DNA from: Aeolococcus sp035552595
GTDB taxonomy: Bacteria; Chloroflexota; Dormibacteria; Aeolococcales; Aeolococcaceae
DNA: 64,000 nt
Direction of reading: 5' to 3'
Assembly (NCBI GenBank): GCA_035552595.1
Contig: DASZKZ010000021.1
Coordinates: forward strand, 19,451 to 83,450
Shown: one piece after another, positions 54,674-62,636 of the stretch
How positions within the stretch are numbered: the stretch's first letter is position 1
Layout of the letters: the number at the start of each line of letters is the position of its first letter
Position numbers and translations under genes: made by a program
Notes under the pieces: generated by a model
The model's database searches: none
What the model was told of the DNA's origin: nothing
The model's input: only the letters and a program-made list of their open reading frames with translations

Positions 54674-54725
54674 GCCTGGTCCTCCCTGATCAGCCCGGCG
54701 ACCATGGTATGAGCGGAGGGGGCGG

Positions 54726-55556
54726 TCACCGCACCGCGATCGGGGCGTCCGTCGTGAACCAGCTGCCGCCGCCGGCGAGCGCCGACTCCAGAGGCCGGTG
54801 AGGCCGCCCGTCGCACAGTCCCACCGCCGCCACGCCTCCGCGGAGGGCGCGCTCGACCGCCGTCAGCTTGCTGCGCGCCCGTCCCCGGGCCGCGCCCGCA
54901 AGCCCGGGCAGATCGGCGGCGGCGGCGCGGGCCACAGTGCTCTCGGGCCGGTCGGGGTCGGCGAGGAGGCCGTTGGTGTCGCTGAAGATCAGCATCCGTT
55001 CGGCACCCAGAGCCAGCGCCAGCTCCGCCGCCAGCCGGTCACCGTCGACATTGATGGGAACGCCGTCATCCCCCAGCGCCGGGGGGCAGATCACCGGGGT
55101 GCGACCGCTCTCCAGCAACGCCCGCATCAGGCCGGTGTCGACGTCGGTGACCGTCCCCGCGTGATCGCCGTGCAGCACCACGGTGCGCGCTCCCTCGCGC
55201 CCCCGGATGTCGGCGCGGCGCCGGCCGCGCACCATCCCGCCGTCCATGGCGGCCAGCCCGACGGCGTTGACGCCACGCGCCAGCAGAGCCTGCACCAGGC
55301 GCTTGTTGACGACCCCGCAGTAGGCCATCAGGAAGTGGTTCATGGCGGCGTCATCGGTGTAGCGGCTGACCGCGCCGGTGGCCGAGGTGATGAACCGCGG
55401 CGGGTGGCCGAGCCGCACCGCCAGATCGTCGAGGACGCGGTGAGCGCCGTGCACCAGCACCACCGGGCGGCGCTGGGCGGCGATGTCGTCGAGCAGCCGG
55501 GAGGGGTCGTCGAGGCTGCCACCGACCTTGATCACCAAGGGTGGGGGCGTGCTCAT
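54726..55556 (-). CDS. lysZ: LysW-aminoadipate/glutamate kinase
   Basis: 276 aa from ATG 55556 (MSTPPPLVIKVGGSLDD). Acetylglutamate kinase-like fold: VIKVGGSLDD, VLVHGAHRVLDDL, NVDGDRLAAELALALGAERMLIFSDTNGLL. In the LysW pathway it phosphorylates the side-chain carboxyl of LysW-bound alpha-aminoadipate. It is the last gene of the lysine operon and overlaps lysY by 4 nt. It is labelled with the carrier-dependent family, rather than ArgB, because of its position. Confidence 0.88.
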   Translation of the reverse strand: MSTPPPLVIKVGGSLDDPSRLLDDIAAQRRPVVLVHGAHRVLDDLAVRLGHPPRFITSATGAVSRYTDDAAMNHFLMAYCGVVNKRLVQALLARGVNAVGLAAMDGGMVRGRRRADIRGREGARTVVLHGDHAGTVTDVDTGLMRALLESGRTPVICPPALGDDGVPINVDGDRLAAELALALGAERMLIFSDTNGLLADPDRPESTVARAAAADLPGLAGAARGRARSKLTAVERALRGGVAAVGLCDGRPHRPLESALAGGGSWFTTDAPIAVR

Positions 55557-56599
55557 ATCGGGTACAGGCCGGAGAACTCGAGGCCGGCGCACTCGTCGAA
55601 GCCGGAGCGCACGTTGAGCGCGTGGACCGCCTGGCCGGCGGCGCCCTTGCCGAGGTTGTCGATGGCGGCCAGGATCACCGCGCGCGGCTGGTGGGGGTCG
55701 CGCTCGAAGCCGACGTCACAGAGGTTGGTGCCGGCGAGGATCTTCGGCTCGGGGTGGCGGTGCAGTCCCTGGGCGTCATGGATGACGCGAACGAAGGGCT
55801 CCGACGCGTAGGCGTCGCGCATGATCGCGCGCAGCGCGCGGTCATCGACATGGCCGCCGGTCAGCGGGACGTGGGCCGTGACCAGCACGCCGCGCACCGC
55901 CTCCACCGCCGTGACCGAGAGGGCGACACGCGACAGGCCCGTCTCCTGGACGACCTCGGCGGTGTGGCGGTGACCGGTGGGCGCGAAGGAGCGCATGGCT
56001 CCGCTGCGAGCCGGGTGATGCGACGACGCGTGCGGTTGCGCGCCCGCTGCGGAGGAGCCGACCTTGGCGTCGACCACGGTGAGCTGCTCAGCGTCGACCA
56101 CACCGGCTCGGGCCAGGGGGAGCAGCGCGAGGATGGCGGCGGTGGCCACGCAGCCGCCGATGGCCAGCAGCTGCGCGCCCATGACGCGCGCCCGGTCGAT
56201 CTCCGGGAGCGCATACACCGCCGTGCCGAGCAGCTCAGGGCGGGGGTGCTCGTGCCCATACCAGCGCGGGTAGGCAGCCGCGTCGCGCAGCCGGAAGTCG
56301 GCGGAGAGGTCGATGACCAGAGGGGCGCGCTCGCGCAACAGGTCGATCACCTCGGCGGACCCCCCGTGGCGCAGCGCGCTGATGACCACGTCGGAGCCGG
56401 GCAGCTGATCGCGGCTGCTGAAACGCAACGCGGTGCGGCCACGCAGCGTGGGATGGGTGTGTTGCACGTACCGGCCCGCCAGTCGCTCGCTGGTGGCGGC
56501 CACCACCTCGACCAGGGGATGGGCGAGAAGCAGCCGGAGCAGCTCGCCGCCCCCGTAGCCGGCAGCCCCCACCACGGCGACGCGCAGGCGCCCGCTCAT
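55553..56599 (-). CDS. lysY: LysW-aminoadipyl/glutamyl phosphate reductase
   Basis: 348 aa. ArgC-like: VAVVGAAGYGGGELLRLLLAHP, the catalytic Cys in AIGGCVATAAILAL, and SSHHPARSGAMRSFAPTGHRHTAEV. It reduces the LysW-bound acyl phosphate to the semialdehyde with NADPH. Overlaps lysK and lysZ by 4 nt each. Confidence 0.9.
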   Translation of the reverse strand: MSGRLRVAVVGAAGYGGGELLRLLLAHPLVEVVAATSERLAGRYVQHTHPTLRGRTALRFSSRDQLPGSDVVISALRHGGSAEVIDLLRERAPLVIDLSADFRLRDAAAYPRWYGHEHPRPELLGTAVYALPEIDRARVMGAQLLAIGGCVATAAILALLPLARAGVVDAEQLTVVDAKVGSSAAGAQPHASSHHPARSGAMRSFAPTGHRHTAEVVQETGLSRVALSVTAVEAVRGVLVTAHVPLTGGHVDDRALRAIMRDAYASEPFVRVIHDAQGLHRHPEPKILAGTNLCDVGFERDPHQPRAVILAAIDNLGKGAAGQAVHALNVRSGFDECAGLEFSGLYPI

Positions 56600-57684
56600 C
56601 GGAGCGACGCCACCGCCAGCTCGAGGATGCGGGCGCCGCGGCGCAGGTCCTCGATCTCGATGAACTCATGCTGGGTGTGATCCAGTGTCGAGTCGCCGGG
56701 CCCGTAGACGGCCGCGGGACAGCCCCAGGCCGGCAACACCACGTTGAGGTCGGACGTGCCCGTCTTGGTGGTGTAGCGGGCCGCGCCGCCCTGCGCCGCC
56801 ACCGCCCGGACCAGCGCCCGGCACACCGGGTTGCTGCGCGACACCGCGACCGCTGGACAGGCGGATTCGATGACCAGCTCGGCACCGGCGCAGGCTCGCG
56901 GGAGCAGCCCGAGGACCCGCTCGACAGGGACGGTGGCGGGGAGGCGCACCTCCACCTGCGCGGCGGCGCGCTCGACCCCGCCGTCGCTGTCGCCGGAGAG
57001 CCGGTTGACGCGCATCTGCAGCTGATCGACCGCGCGCTCCCCGGTGCGGCCGCCGCTCTCGACGCCCAGCTCCTCGAGCCGACGGCGCAGGTCGGCGAGC
57101 ATCGCCACCAGCCGGTCGCCGGCGCTGGGACGCGGCAGGGCGTGGTGGGCCGTCTCCTGCTCCAGAGCGATGCGCAGACGCACGCAGCCGCGATAGCCGA
57201 CGGTGATGGCGTCCCAGCCGCTGGGCTCGAGGACGATGAGATGCGCGGCCGGCGCGGTCCTGCTCAGGGCGGCCGCGCACCCCGAGGCGCCCTCCTCGTC
57301 GACGGCGGCGACCAGGGTCACCCGTGGTCCCTCCCGCGGCAGTCGTGACACCCCTGCCAGCGCCGCCGCCAGCGGCCCCTTGGCGTCGACGGTGCCGCGC
57401 CCGTGCAACCGTGCGCCCGCCAGGCGCACAGGGGGGCCGCCCGGGACGGTGTCGAGGTGCCCGAGCAGCACCACCGCGCCCGCGATCGGCGGCCCGGCGT
57501 CGCCCCAGGTCATCACCACGCTGCCGGCGAGGTCGGTGCCGGTGGCGAATCCGGCGTCGTGCGCCAGGCCCGCCAGCGCCTCTGCCGCCGCCTCCACGGA
57601 CCCGGTGGGAGAGGGATGGCGCAGCAATTCCTCGAGGAGTGCTGCGGGGTCCAGCGCCACCGCGCCGCTGACAGGCACGCTCAC
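56596..57684 (-). CDS. lysK: LysW-lysine/ornithine hydrolase
   Basis: 362 aa from GTG 57684, which overlaps the lysX stop by 4 nt. M20 peptidase fold: LLGHLDTVPGG (metal His and Asp), GRGTVDAKGPLAAALAG, VDEEGASGCAAAL with the catalytic Glu pair, and TKTGTSDLNVVLPAW. It frees lysine from the LysW C-terminus. The frame is open far upstream (to 58407) through lysX, which is a shadow. Confidence 0.88.
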   Translation of the reverse strand: MSVPVSGAVALDPAALLEELLRHPSPTGSVEAAAEALAGLAHDAGFATGTDLAGSVVMTWGDAGPPIAGAVVLLGHLDTVPGGPPVRLAGARLHGRGTVDAKGPLAAALAGVSRLPREGPRVTLVAAVDEEGASGCAAALSRTAPAAHLIVLEPSGWDAITVGYRGCVRLRIALEQETAHHALPRPSAGDRLVAMLADLRRRLEELGVESGGRTGERAVDQLQMRVNRLSGDSDGGVERAAAQVEVRLPATVPVERVLGLLPRACAGAELVIESACPAVAVSRSNPVCRALVRAVAAQGGAARYTTKTGTSDLNVVLPAWGCPAAVYGPGDSTLDHTQHEFIEIEDLRRGARILELAVASLR

Positions 57685-58553
57685 GCGCTCACCGCGACAG
57701 GGGCGGCTCGCCCCACCGAGTGGAGCGCGTGGTCGACGATGCGCGCGGCGATGTCGACCCCGGTGACCGAGATCGAGTTGCGGAACTCCATGCTGTGATT
57801 GACCTCGCTGACCAGCAGGCGATCGCCGTCCTCGAGCAGGTCCACCGCGAGAACCCCGCCACCGACGGCGCCTGCGGCGCGCAGGGCGAGGTCGGCGAGC
57901 GCCGAGGTCACCGCGCGGTTCGAGGCCACCGCCCCGCGGGCGGTGTTGGTGACCCAATGCTCGGAGCTGCGCTCGATGGCGCAGACCACCTCGCCGCCGA
58001 CCACGAAGGCACGGATGTCGCGGCCCGGCTTGGCGATGTGCTCCTGAACGTAGTACACGTGGTGCGCGACCGACCCCAGCGTCGCCTTGTGGTCGAGCAC
58101 CGCCTCGGCGGCGTCGCGGTCGTTGACCCGGGCCAGCAGCCGGCCCCACGAGCCCACCGGCGGCTTGATCACGGCCGGGTATCCGAGCTCCTCGACCGCG
58201 CGCAGCGCGCCGTCGGGCGAGAAGGCCACCAGCGTGCGGGGCTGCGCCACCCCGGCGGCCGCCAGCAGGGAGCTCGTCGACACCTTGTCGGCACAGGCCG
58301 TGACCACGTCCGCCGAATTGACGGTGATGACGCCACGGCCGGCGAGGAGACGGAGCGCGGCGATGGCGTGAGAGGCCTGCAGGCAGCGGTCGAGAACCAG
58401 GTCCCACCGCGAGGTCCAGGTGGCCACGTCGAGCACCAGGCGGCGAACGTCGACCAGCTCGACGTCGACATCGCGCGCCGCGAAGGCGTTGACGAGCAGC
58501 TTCTCCTCGACGCGCATGCGCGAGACGAGCATGCCGACGCGCGGCTCACTCAC
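57681..58553 (-). CDS. lysX: Alpha-aminoadipate-LysW ligase
   Basis: 290 aa from GTG 58553 (MSEPRVGMLVSRMRVEEKLL). ATP-grasp ligase of the RimK/LysX family: ADKVSTSSLLAAAGV, VIKPPVGSWGRLLARV, YYVQEHIAKPGRDIRAFVVGGEV and VSEVNHSMEFRNSISVTGVDIA. The last segment resembles Thermus LysX (EVNHTMEFKN as I recall it), which favours aminoadipate over glutamate. It joins the amino acid to the LysW C-terminal Glu. Overlaps lysW by 8 nt. Confidence 0.88.
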   Translation of the reverse strand: MSEPRVGMLVSRMRVEEKLLVNAFAARDVDVELVDVRRLVLDVATWTSRWDLVLDRCLQASHAIAALRLLAGRGVITVNSADVVTACADKVSTSSLLAAAGVAQPRTLVAFSPDGALRAVEELGYPAVIKPPVGSWGRLLARVNDRDAAEAVLDHKATLGSVAHHVYYVQEHIAKPGRDIRAFVVGGEVVCAIERSSEHWVTNTARGAVASNRAVTSALADLALRAAGAVGGGVLAVDLLEDGDRLLVSEVNHSMEFRNSISVTGVDIAARIVDHALHSVGRAAPVAVSA

Positions 58554-58713
58554 CCCAATCCTCCTCCTCGGGAGGCGCAAGCACCACCAGCGCCGGCTGC
58601 AACGAGGTCACCTCCAGCTCGGCGCCGCAGTCCGCGCAGGGCACCACCTCTCCGATCACGGTCGCGCTCTCGAACGCCACCGCGGCCTCGCACTCCGGGC
58701 AGATCGCGGTCAT
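58546..58713 (-). CDS. lysW: LysW amino-group carrier protein
   Basis: 55 aa. Zinc ribbon with Cys5, Cys8, Cys26 and Cys29 (ICPECEAA ... VPCADCGAELEV) and a strongly acidic tail ending EEEDWGE. The EDWGE C-terminus is the hallmark of LysW, whose terminal Glu carries the amino-acid substrate through the pathway. The ATG overlaps hacB by 4 nt. The small protein is easy to miss but is essential to interpret the operon. Confidence 0.95.
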   Translation of the reverse strand: MTAICPECEAAVAFESATVIGEVVPCADCGAELEVTSLQPALVVLAPPEEEDWGE

Positions 58714-59210
58714 GCCCGCATCTCCTCGACGGCCGCCCATCCCTGGGTCCGGATCAGCTCCACCAGTGACCCCGCCTGCGCGATCCGCAGAGCCAGCGCC
58801 GAGGGCGCCTCGCCCTCGAACGTCCGGCCGCCGGAATGGATCAGCCCGCGCTCGACGTCGACGGAGAGCTCGTCGCCGTCGGTGATGGCCGCCGCGGCCT
58901 CGGGGCAGCGGATCACCGGCAGGCCGATGTTGACGGCGTTGCGGGCGAAGATCCGGCTGAAGCTGGCCGCAACCACAGCGGCCACGCCGGAAGCGCGAAT
59001 GCTCAGCGGCGCGTGCTCGCGCGATGAGCCGCATCCGAAGTTCCGTCCCGCGACGAGCACGTCGCCGGGCCGCACGCCCACCGCGAAGTCGGGGCGGGCC
59101 TCGCAGAGGCAGGCGCGCGCCAGCGCCTCGGGGTCGGTGGTGAGGTTGTAGCGACCCGGCATGATGGTGTCGGTGGAGACCCCGTCTCCCAGCTTCCAGG
59201 CTCGTCCCAT
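58710..59210 (-). CDS. hacB: Homoaconitase small subunit
   Basis: 166 aa. LeuD-like swivel domain: GDGVSTDTIMPGRYN, GRNFGCGSSREHAPLSIRASGV, SFSRIFARNAVNIGLPV. With HacA it isomerises homocitrate to homoisocitrate. LeuD of leucine synthesis is the main alternative, but the operon between hcs and lysW favours the lysine role. Its ATG overlaps the hacA stop by one base. Confidence 0.88.
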   Translation of the reverse strand: MGRAWKLGDGVSTDTIMPGRYNLTTDPEALARACLCEARPDFAVGVRPGDVLVAGRNFGCGSSREHAPLSIRASGVAAVVAASFSRIFARNAVNIGLPVIRCPEAAAAITDGDELSVDVERGLIHSGGRTFEGEAPSALALRIAQAGSLVELIRTQGWAAVEEMRA

Positions 59211-60445
59211 CAGTGCGCCCTCCGTGGATCGGCGATCCGGCCCGCCACCGCGCTGGCCGCCGCCACCGCCGGGCTGGTGAGATAGATCTCGGCGTCGGGG
59301 CTGCCCATGCGCCCCGGGTAGTTGCGGTTGCTGGTGGAGACCACCCGCTCGCCGGCGGCGACGACACCGTGCTGACGCCCCAGGCACGGCCCGCAGCCGG
59401 GATTCATGACCAGGGCGCCGGCCTCGACGATGGTCTCGATCCAACCGCGCCGCAGCGCCTCCATGTAGATCCGCCGCGAGGCGGGGACGACGACGGTGCG
59501 CGTCTGGGGGTGCACCTGGCGGCCGGCGAGGTGGGCGGCGACGATCTCCATGTCCTCGAGCCGGCCGTTGGTGCAGCTGCCGATGAACACCTCGTCGATG
59601 CGCGTGCCCGCCATCTCGGTGACGCCGCGGACCTGGTCGGCAGCGGGCGGCACGGCCACCTGGGGCTCGAGAGCGCTGACGTCGATGTGCAGCACCTCCG
59701 TGTAGCGCGGGTTGCGCAGGCGGGGCACCTCGGTGCCCTCCCCCGGGCGTGCTGCCGCGAGCGTGACCTCGTCGACCTCGCACAGGCCTGCCTTGCCGCC
59801 CATGTCGGCGCTGAGGTTGGCGAGCGTCAGCCGCTGGTCGAGCGACATGGCTCGCACCGTCTCGCCGCCCCACTCGACCGCCAGGTAGTCGGCGCCGTCG
59901 GCGCCGATGCGGCCGAGCACGTGGAGGGCGATGTCCTTGGCGGTCAGCGGTGCGGTCAGCGTCCCGCTGAGCTCGATGCGGAGCGTCTCCGGCACCCGGA
60001 ACCAGGTGCGCCCGGTGGCCAGGACGACTCCCACATCGGTGCTGCCCATGCCGGCCGAGAAGCAGCCCAGCGCGCCGTACGTGGTGCTGTGCGAGTCGGC
60101 ACCGACGACGATGCCCCCGGGCCTCGCGAAGCCCTTCTCGACCATGACGATGTGGCAGATGCCCTCGGCGAACAGGTTGCGCACCCGGTGATCGGCCGCG
60201 AAACGGCGGACGCGCTGATGGAGCTCCGCCGCGGCCACCGTGGCAGCGGGCATGACGTGATCGAACACGAGCACCACATGCTCGGGGTCGTGCAGCGGCA
60301 TCTCCATGCGTTCAAAGGCCTCGATGGCCAGGGGGGCGGTGACGTCGTGCGCCATGGCGCAGTCCACCGGAGCCACCACCGTGTCGCCGGCGGTGACGGT
60401 GCGACCGAGCCGGCCGCCGATGATCTCTTCGACAAGCGTGCCCAT
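59210..60445 (-). CDS. hacA: Homoaconitase large subunit
   Basis: 411 aa. Aconitase family with [4Fe-4S] cysteines in GSCTNGRLED and MNPGCGPCLGRQHG, and GADSHSTTYGALGCFSAGMGSTD. It works with HacB on homocitrate/cis-homoaconitate. The family also includes LeuC; placement 3 nt after the homocitrate synthase gene decides the call. The long plus-strand frame over this gene is a shadow. Confidence 0.9.
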   Translation of the reverse strand: MGTLVEEIIGGRLGRTVTAGDTVVAPVDCAMAHDVTAPLAIEAFERMEMPLHDPEHVVLVFDHVMPAATVAAAELHQRVRRFAADHRVRNLFAEGICHIVMVEKGFARPGGIVVGADSHSTTYGALGCFSAGMGSTDVGVVLATGRTWFRVPETLRIELSGTLTAPLTAKDIALHVLGRIGADGADYLAVEWGGETVRAMSLDQRLTLANLSADMGGKAGLCEVDEVTLAAARPGEGTEVPRLRNPRYTEVLHIDVSALEPQVAVPPAADQVRGVTEMAGTRIDEVFIGSCTNGRLEDMEIVAAHLAGRQVHPQTRTVVVPASRRIYMEALRRGWIETIVEAGALVMNPGCGPCLGRQHGVVAAGERVVSTSNRNYPGRMGSPDAEIYLTSPAVAAASAVAGRIADPRRAH

Positions 60446-60448
60446 GGT

Positions 60449-61576
60449 TCAGACCTCCGCGGTGGCGCGCAGCAGGGCATCGACGTCCTCGTCGCGGAGG
60501 ACGCGCTCGGTCGCCTGCAGCTTCACCTCCGCCGTGGCGCGCCGCAACCAGGCGTCGTCACCGACGATCCCGAGCACGGTGGCGCGGTGGCGCAGCGCGT
60601 GCCGCCCCACCAGCGGGTGGTTGACGAGCAGGCGCCGCTCGATGCCGAACTGCTCGGGCGCGAAGGCCTCGTACGAGCGCGGGTTCCCGAGCACCGCCTT
60701 GGTGTGCATGCCCGCCTTGTGGTGGAAGGCAAAGGGGGCTGTGATCGGGGCGGTGAACGGGATGTCCACCCCCAGCATGGCGGCGACCATGCCGTCGAGC
60801 GCCGCCAGCCGGTCGAGCCGGTAGCCGTCCAGCAGGTCGGGCTGGACGGTGAGGACGCGAGCCACCAGCGAGGAGAGCGGGACGATGCCGTTGCGCTCCC
60901 CGATGCCGAGCACGGTGGTGTCGATGTGGGTGGCGCCCGCCTCCAGCGCCGCCAGCGCGTTGGCGACGGCGCAGCCGGTGTCGTTGTGGGCGTGGAACTC
61001 GATGTCGCAGCTCACCGCGGCACGCAGCCGGCCCACCAGGTCGCTGACGTCGGCGGGGGTGGCGACGCCGACGGTGTCGGCGAGGCCGACGCGGTCGACA
61101 CCGAGCGCGGCGATGGCGCGGTGGATGCGGAGGAGGTCGTCGGCGTCGGTGCGGAAGGAGTCCTCGCAGCTGAAGCGCACCTCCAGCCCGGCATTGCGAA
61201 CCAGCTCGATGCATTCGGCAGCGGCCTCGATGATCTCGTCGAGGTCGAGGCCGTGCGAATGGGTCCGCAGCCACGCCGAGGTGCCGAAGAGGAGGTCGAC
61301 GCCGCCCACGCCGCAGTCGATGGCCAGGCGCACGTCCGCGGCCACGCAGCGTGTGTGGGTGAGCACCGTGGCGCGCAGCGGGAGCGCGGCGATCTGGCGG
61401 CACGATCGCTCCGCCGCCGCCGAGGCGATCGGGGTGGTCACCTCGATGTACTCGACCCCGAAATCGTCGAGGCCGTGCGCGATGGCGTGTCGGTGAGCGG
61501 CGGTGAAGCGGCTCAGGGCGAACTGCTCGCCCTCTCGAAGGGTGGAGTCGATGATGGACAGACGGGAGATTGGCAT
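60449..61576 (-). CDS. hcs: Homocitrate synthase
   Basis: 375 aa from ATG 61576 (MPISRLSIIDSTLREGEQFA). DRE-TIM metallolyase: IIDSTLREGEQF, RFSCEDSFRTD, VGLADTVGVATP and EFHAHNDTGCAVANALAALEAGATHIDTTVLGIGERNG with metal-binding His. It condenses 2-oxoglutarate with acetyl-CoA, the first step of the aminoadipate route. A TTG in frame at 61606 is rejected, because it lies in the T-run of the upstream terminator. No strong ribosome binding site is visible. Confidence 0.92.
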   Translation of the reverse strand: MPISRLSIIDSTLREGEQFALSRFTAAHRHAIAHGLDDFGVEYIEVTTPIASAAAERSCRQIAALPLRATVLTHTRCVAADVRLAIDCGVGGVDLLFGTSAWLRTHSHGLDLDEIIEAAAECIELVRNAGLEVRFSCEDSFRTDADDLLRIHRAIAALGVDRVGLADTVGVATPADVSDLVGRLRAAVSCDIEFHAHNDTGCAVANALAALEAGATHIDTTVLGIGERNGIVPLSSLVARVLTVQPDLLDGYRLDRLAALDGMVAAMLGVDIPFTAPITAPFAFHHKAGMHTKAVLGNPRSYEAFAPEQFGIERRLLVNHPLVGRHALRHRATVLGIVGDDAWLRRATAEVKLQATERVLRDEDVDALLRATAEV

Positions 61577-61600
61577 GGAGTGGTGTCCCGGTGATGTGAG

Positions 61601-61640
61601 TGGCAAAAACGAAGAGGACCCCCGCGGGGGTCCTCTTCGT
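61601..61640 (-). terminator. Intrinsic terminator/attenuator upstream of hcs
   Basis: A perfect 32-nt palindrome (61609-61640; arms ACGAAGAGGACCCCCG and its complement) is followed on the minus strand by TTTTTGCC. A GC-rich stem plus T-run is a textbook intrinsic terminator. It lies between the leader ORF and the hcs ATG (33 nt), so it should stop operon transcription unless an alternative fold prevents it. Confidence 0.85.
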
Positions 61641-61664
61641 GCTCGGTGTCGCGGCGGCGCCGGT

Positions 61665-61757
61665 TTAGCGCGCAGCGTTCTCGCAGGGCACGTTCGGTTT
61701 CCCGGCGGGGAACGAGCATGCCGTGGATTTGAGGGTGGCGAGGCGCGACACGTGCAT
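61665..61757 (-). CDS. Putative leader peptide of the lysine operon
   Basis: 30 codons, MHVSRLATLKSTACSFPAGK then ten more residues to TAA. It starts with ATG 61757, or the GTG immediately before it (61760), which lies 8 nt after the -10 TAGGCT and so can be leaderless. Lysine codons 10 and 20 are both AAA, although genes here use mostly AAG. The TAA stop is also rare in this window and ends 25 nt before the terminator stem. Codons 3-5 (GTGTCGCG, 61744-61751) can pair with CGCGACAC (61646-61653) just before the terminator. Expression is not proven. Confidence 0.55.
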   Translation of the reverse strand: MHVSRLATLKSTACSFPAGKPNVPCENAAR

Positions 61758-61768
61758 CACAGTGGCGC

Positions 61769-61798
61769 AGCCTAGGGGACGAAGGGCGATCGAGTCAA
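61769..61798 (-). promoter_or_regulatory. Promoter of the lysine operon (TTGACT-N18-TAGGCT)
   Basis: On the minus strand the -35 TTGACT (61798-61793) and -10 TAGGCT (61774-61769) are 18 nt apart. Initiation about 8 nt later would fall at the GTG/ATG of the leader ORF. Confidence 0.7.
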
Positions 61799-61841
61799 CA
61801 TCACGATCGATGGGGGAGGTCCGTGTCCGGCGCGGAGATGC

Positions 61842-62621
61842 CTACGCGGTGGGCCTGGCGGGGGCCGCCACCCAGCAGCGCCAGCCCTCCACGGTGCGGA
61901 ATCCCAGGCGCTCGTACACGGCGAACCCGGCGCGACTGCTCTGCAACCAGGCCCACGTGGCGCCCGCCGCGAGGCCGTCAGACACGGCACGGGCGGTGAC
62001 CGCCGCGCCGTAGCCGTGCCGGCGATGAGCTGGCGGGGTGGCGATGTTGAAGATCCCCACCGAACCTCCCAGGGTCACCCCCAGCCCCGTGGTCACAGGC
62101 ACGCTGTCGACCTCACCCATGTAGCACCGCACTCCCGAGGCGGCGACCAGGGTCGGCGTCATCAGTTGCAGGAATGGCCCCGCCGGCGCCTCGAAGCCCC
62201 TGGCCGCCACCGTGGCATGGAGGTGCGACTCATCGGGCTCCAACTCCCTGATGACCAGCCCGTCCAGAGCGGTGGCGGCGGGCAGGGTGCTGGGCTTCTC
62301 GAGGGCCATGAGCGGAATGATCTCGTCGCGGCGCATGCCTCGCGCCACCGCCAGGGCATTGGCCGGTCCGGCGGCGTCCGCGCGGGACTGCAGGCAATGG
62401 GGCAGCCCGGTTGCGGCAACATCCTGGAGCAGGCCCGCGACGGTCTCCGCGTCGGCGTCGACACGGCCCACCCACACCCCGTTGAGCGCCGCCATCTCCA
62501 CGCCGGTCACTGCGGCGAGAACGCCGTCCTCATGCCGCGACCATCCGCCGGGCACAGCAGCCACCATGTGTCTCCATGCCTCGATCAGCGCCGCGGCGGC
62601 CACGTCGGCGTGGATGGACAA
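61842..62621 (-). CDS. GNAT family N-acetyltransferase
   Basis: 259 aa. The C-terminal GNAT domain has GSVGIFNIATPPAHRRHGYGAAVTARAVSDGLAAGATWAWLQSS (acetyl-CoA loop) and GFAVYERLGFRTVEGW. The N-terminal half resembles the other repeat of two-domain GNATs. The substrate is unknown. The start is likely TTG 62621, with TAGGCT 9 nt upstream. It ends 43 nt before the lysine promoter. Confidence 0.82.
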   Translation of the reverse strand: MSIHADVAAAALIEAWRHMVAAVPGGWSRHEDGVLAAVTGVEMAALNGVWVGRVDADAETVAGLLQDVAATGLPHCLQSRADAAGPANALAVARGMRRDEIIPLMALEKPSTLPAATALDGLVIRELEPDESHLHATVAARGFEAPAGPFLQLMTPTLVAASGVRCYMGEVDSVPVTTGLGVTLGGSVGIFNIATPPAHRRHGYGAAVTARAVSDGLAAGATWAWLQSSRAGFAVYERLGFRTVEGWRCWVAAPARPTA

Positions 62622-62630
62622 TTCGGGATG

Positions 62631-62636
62631 AGCCTA
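62631..62636 (-). promoter_or_regulatory. -10-like element of the upstream acetyltransferase (TAGGCT)
   Basis: On the minus strand TAGGCT is followed by 9 nt and the TTG at 62621. It overlaps the 3' end of the next upstream gene (62634). Confidence 0.4.

Noticed and set aside
59213..61594. 793-codon plus-strand open frame over hacA and hcs
   Set aside because: It is antisense to two clear enzymes, with His/Gly/Arg-rich shadow composition and no domain.
61577..61606. TTG start of hcs at 61606
   Set aside because: The codon lies in the T-run of the intrinsic terminator, and the added residues (MPLTSPGHHS) are not part of the enzyme; ATG 61576 starts the conserved region.
61513..61719. Arg-rich minus-strand ORF (MLVPRRETERALRERC...) as a leader peptide for arginine sensing
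   Set aside because: It runs straight through the terminator stem and into hcs out of frame, has no start signal at the right distance from the promoter, and Arg richness is expected from GC-rich DNA. The 30-codon ORF starting at 61757 fits the promoter better.
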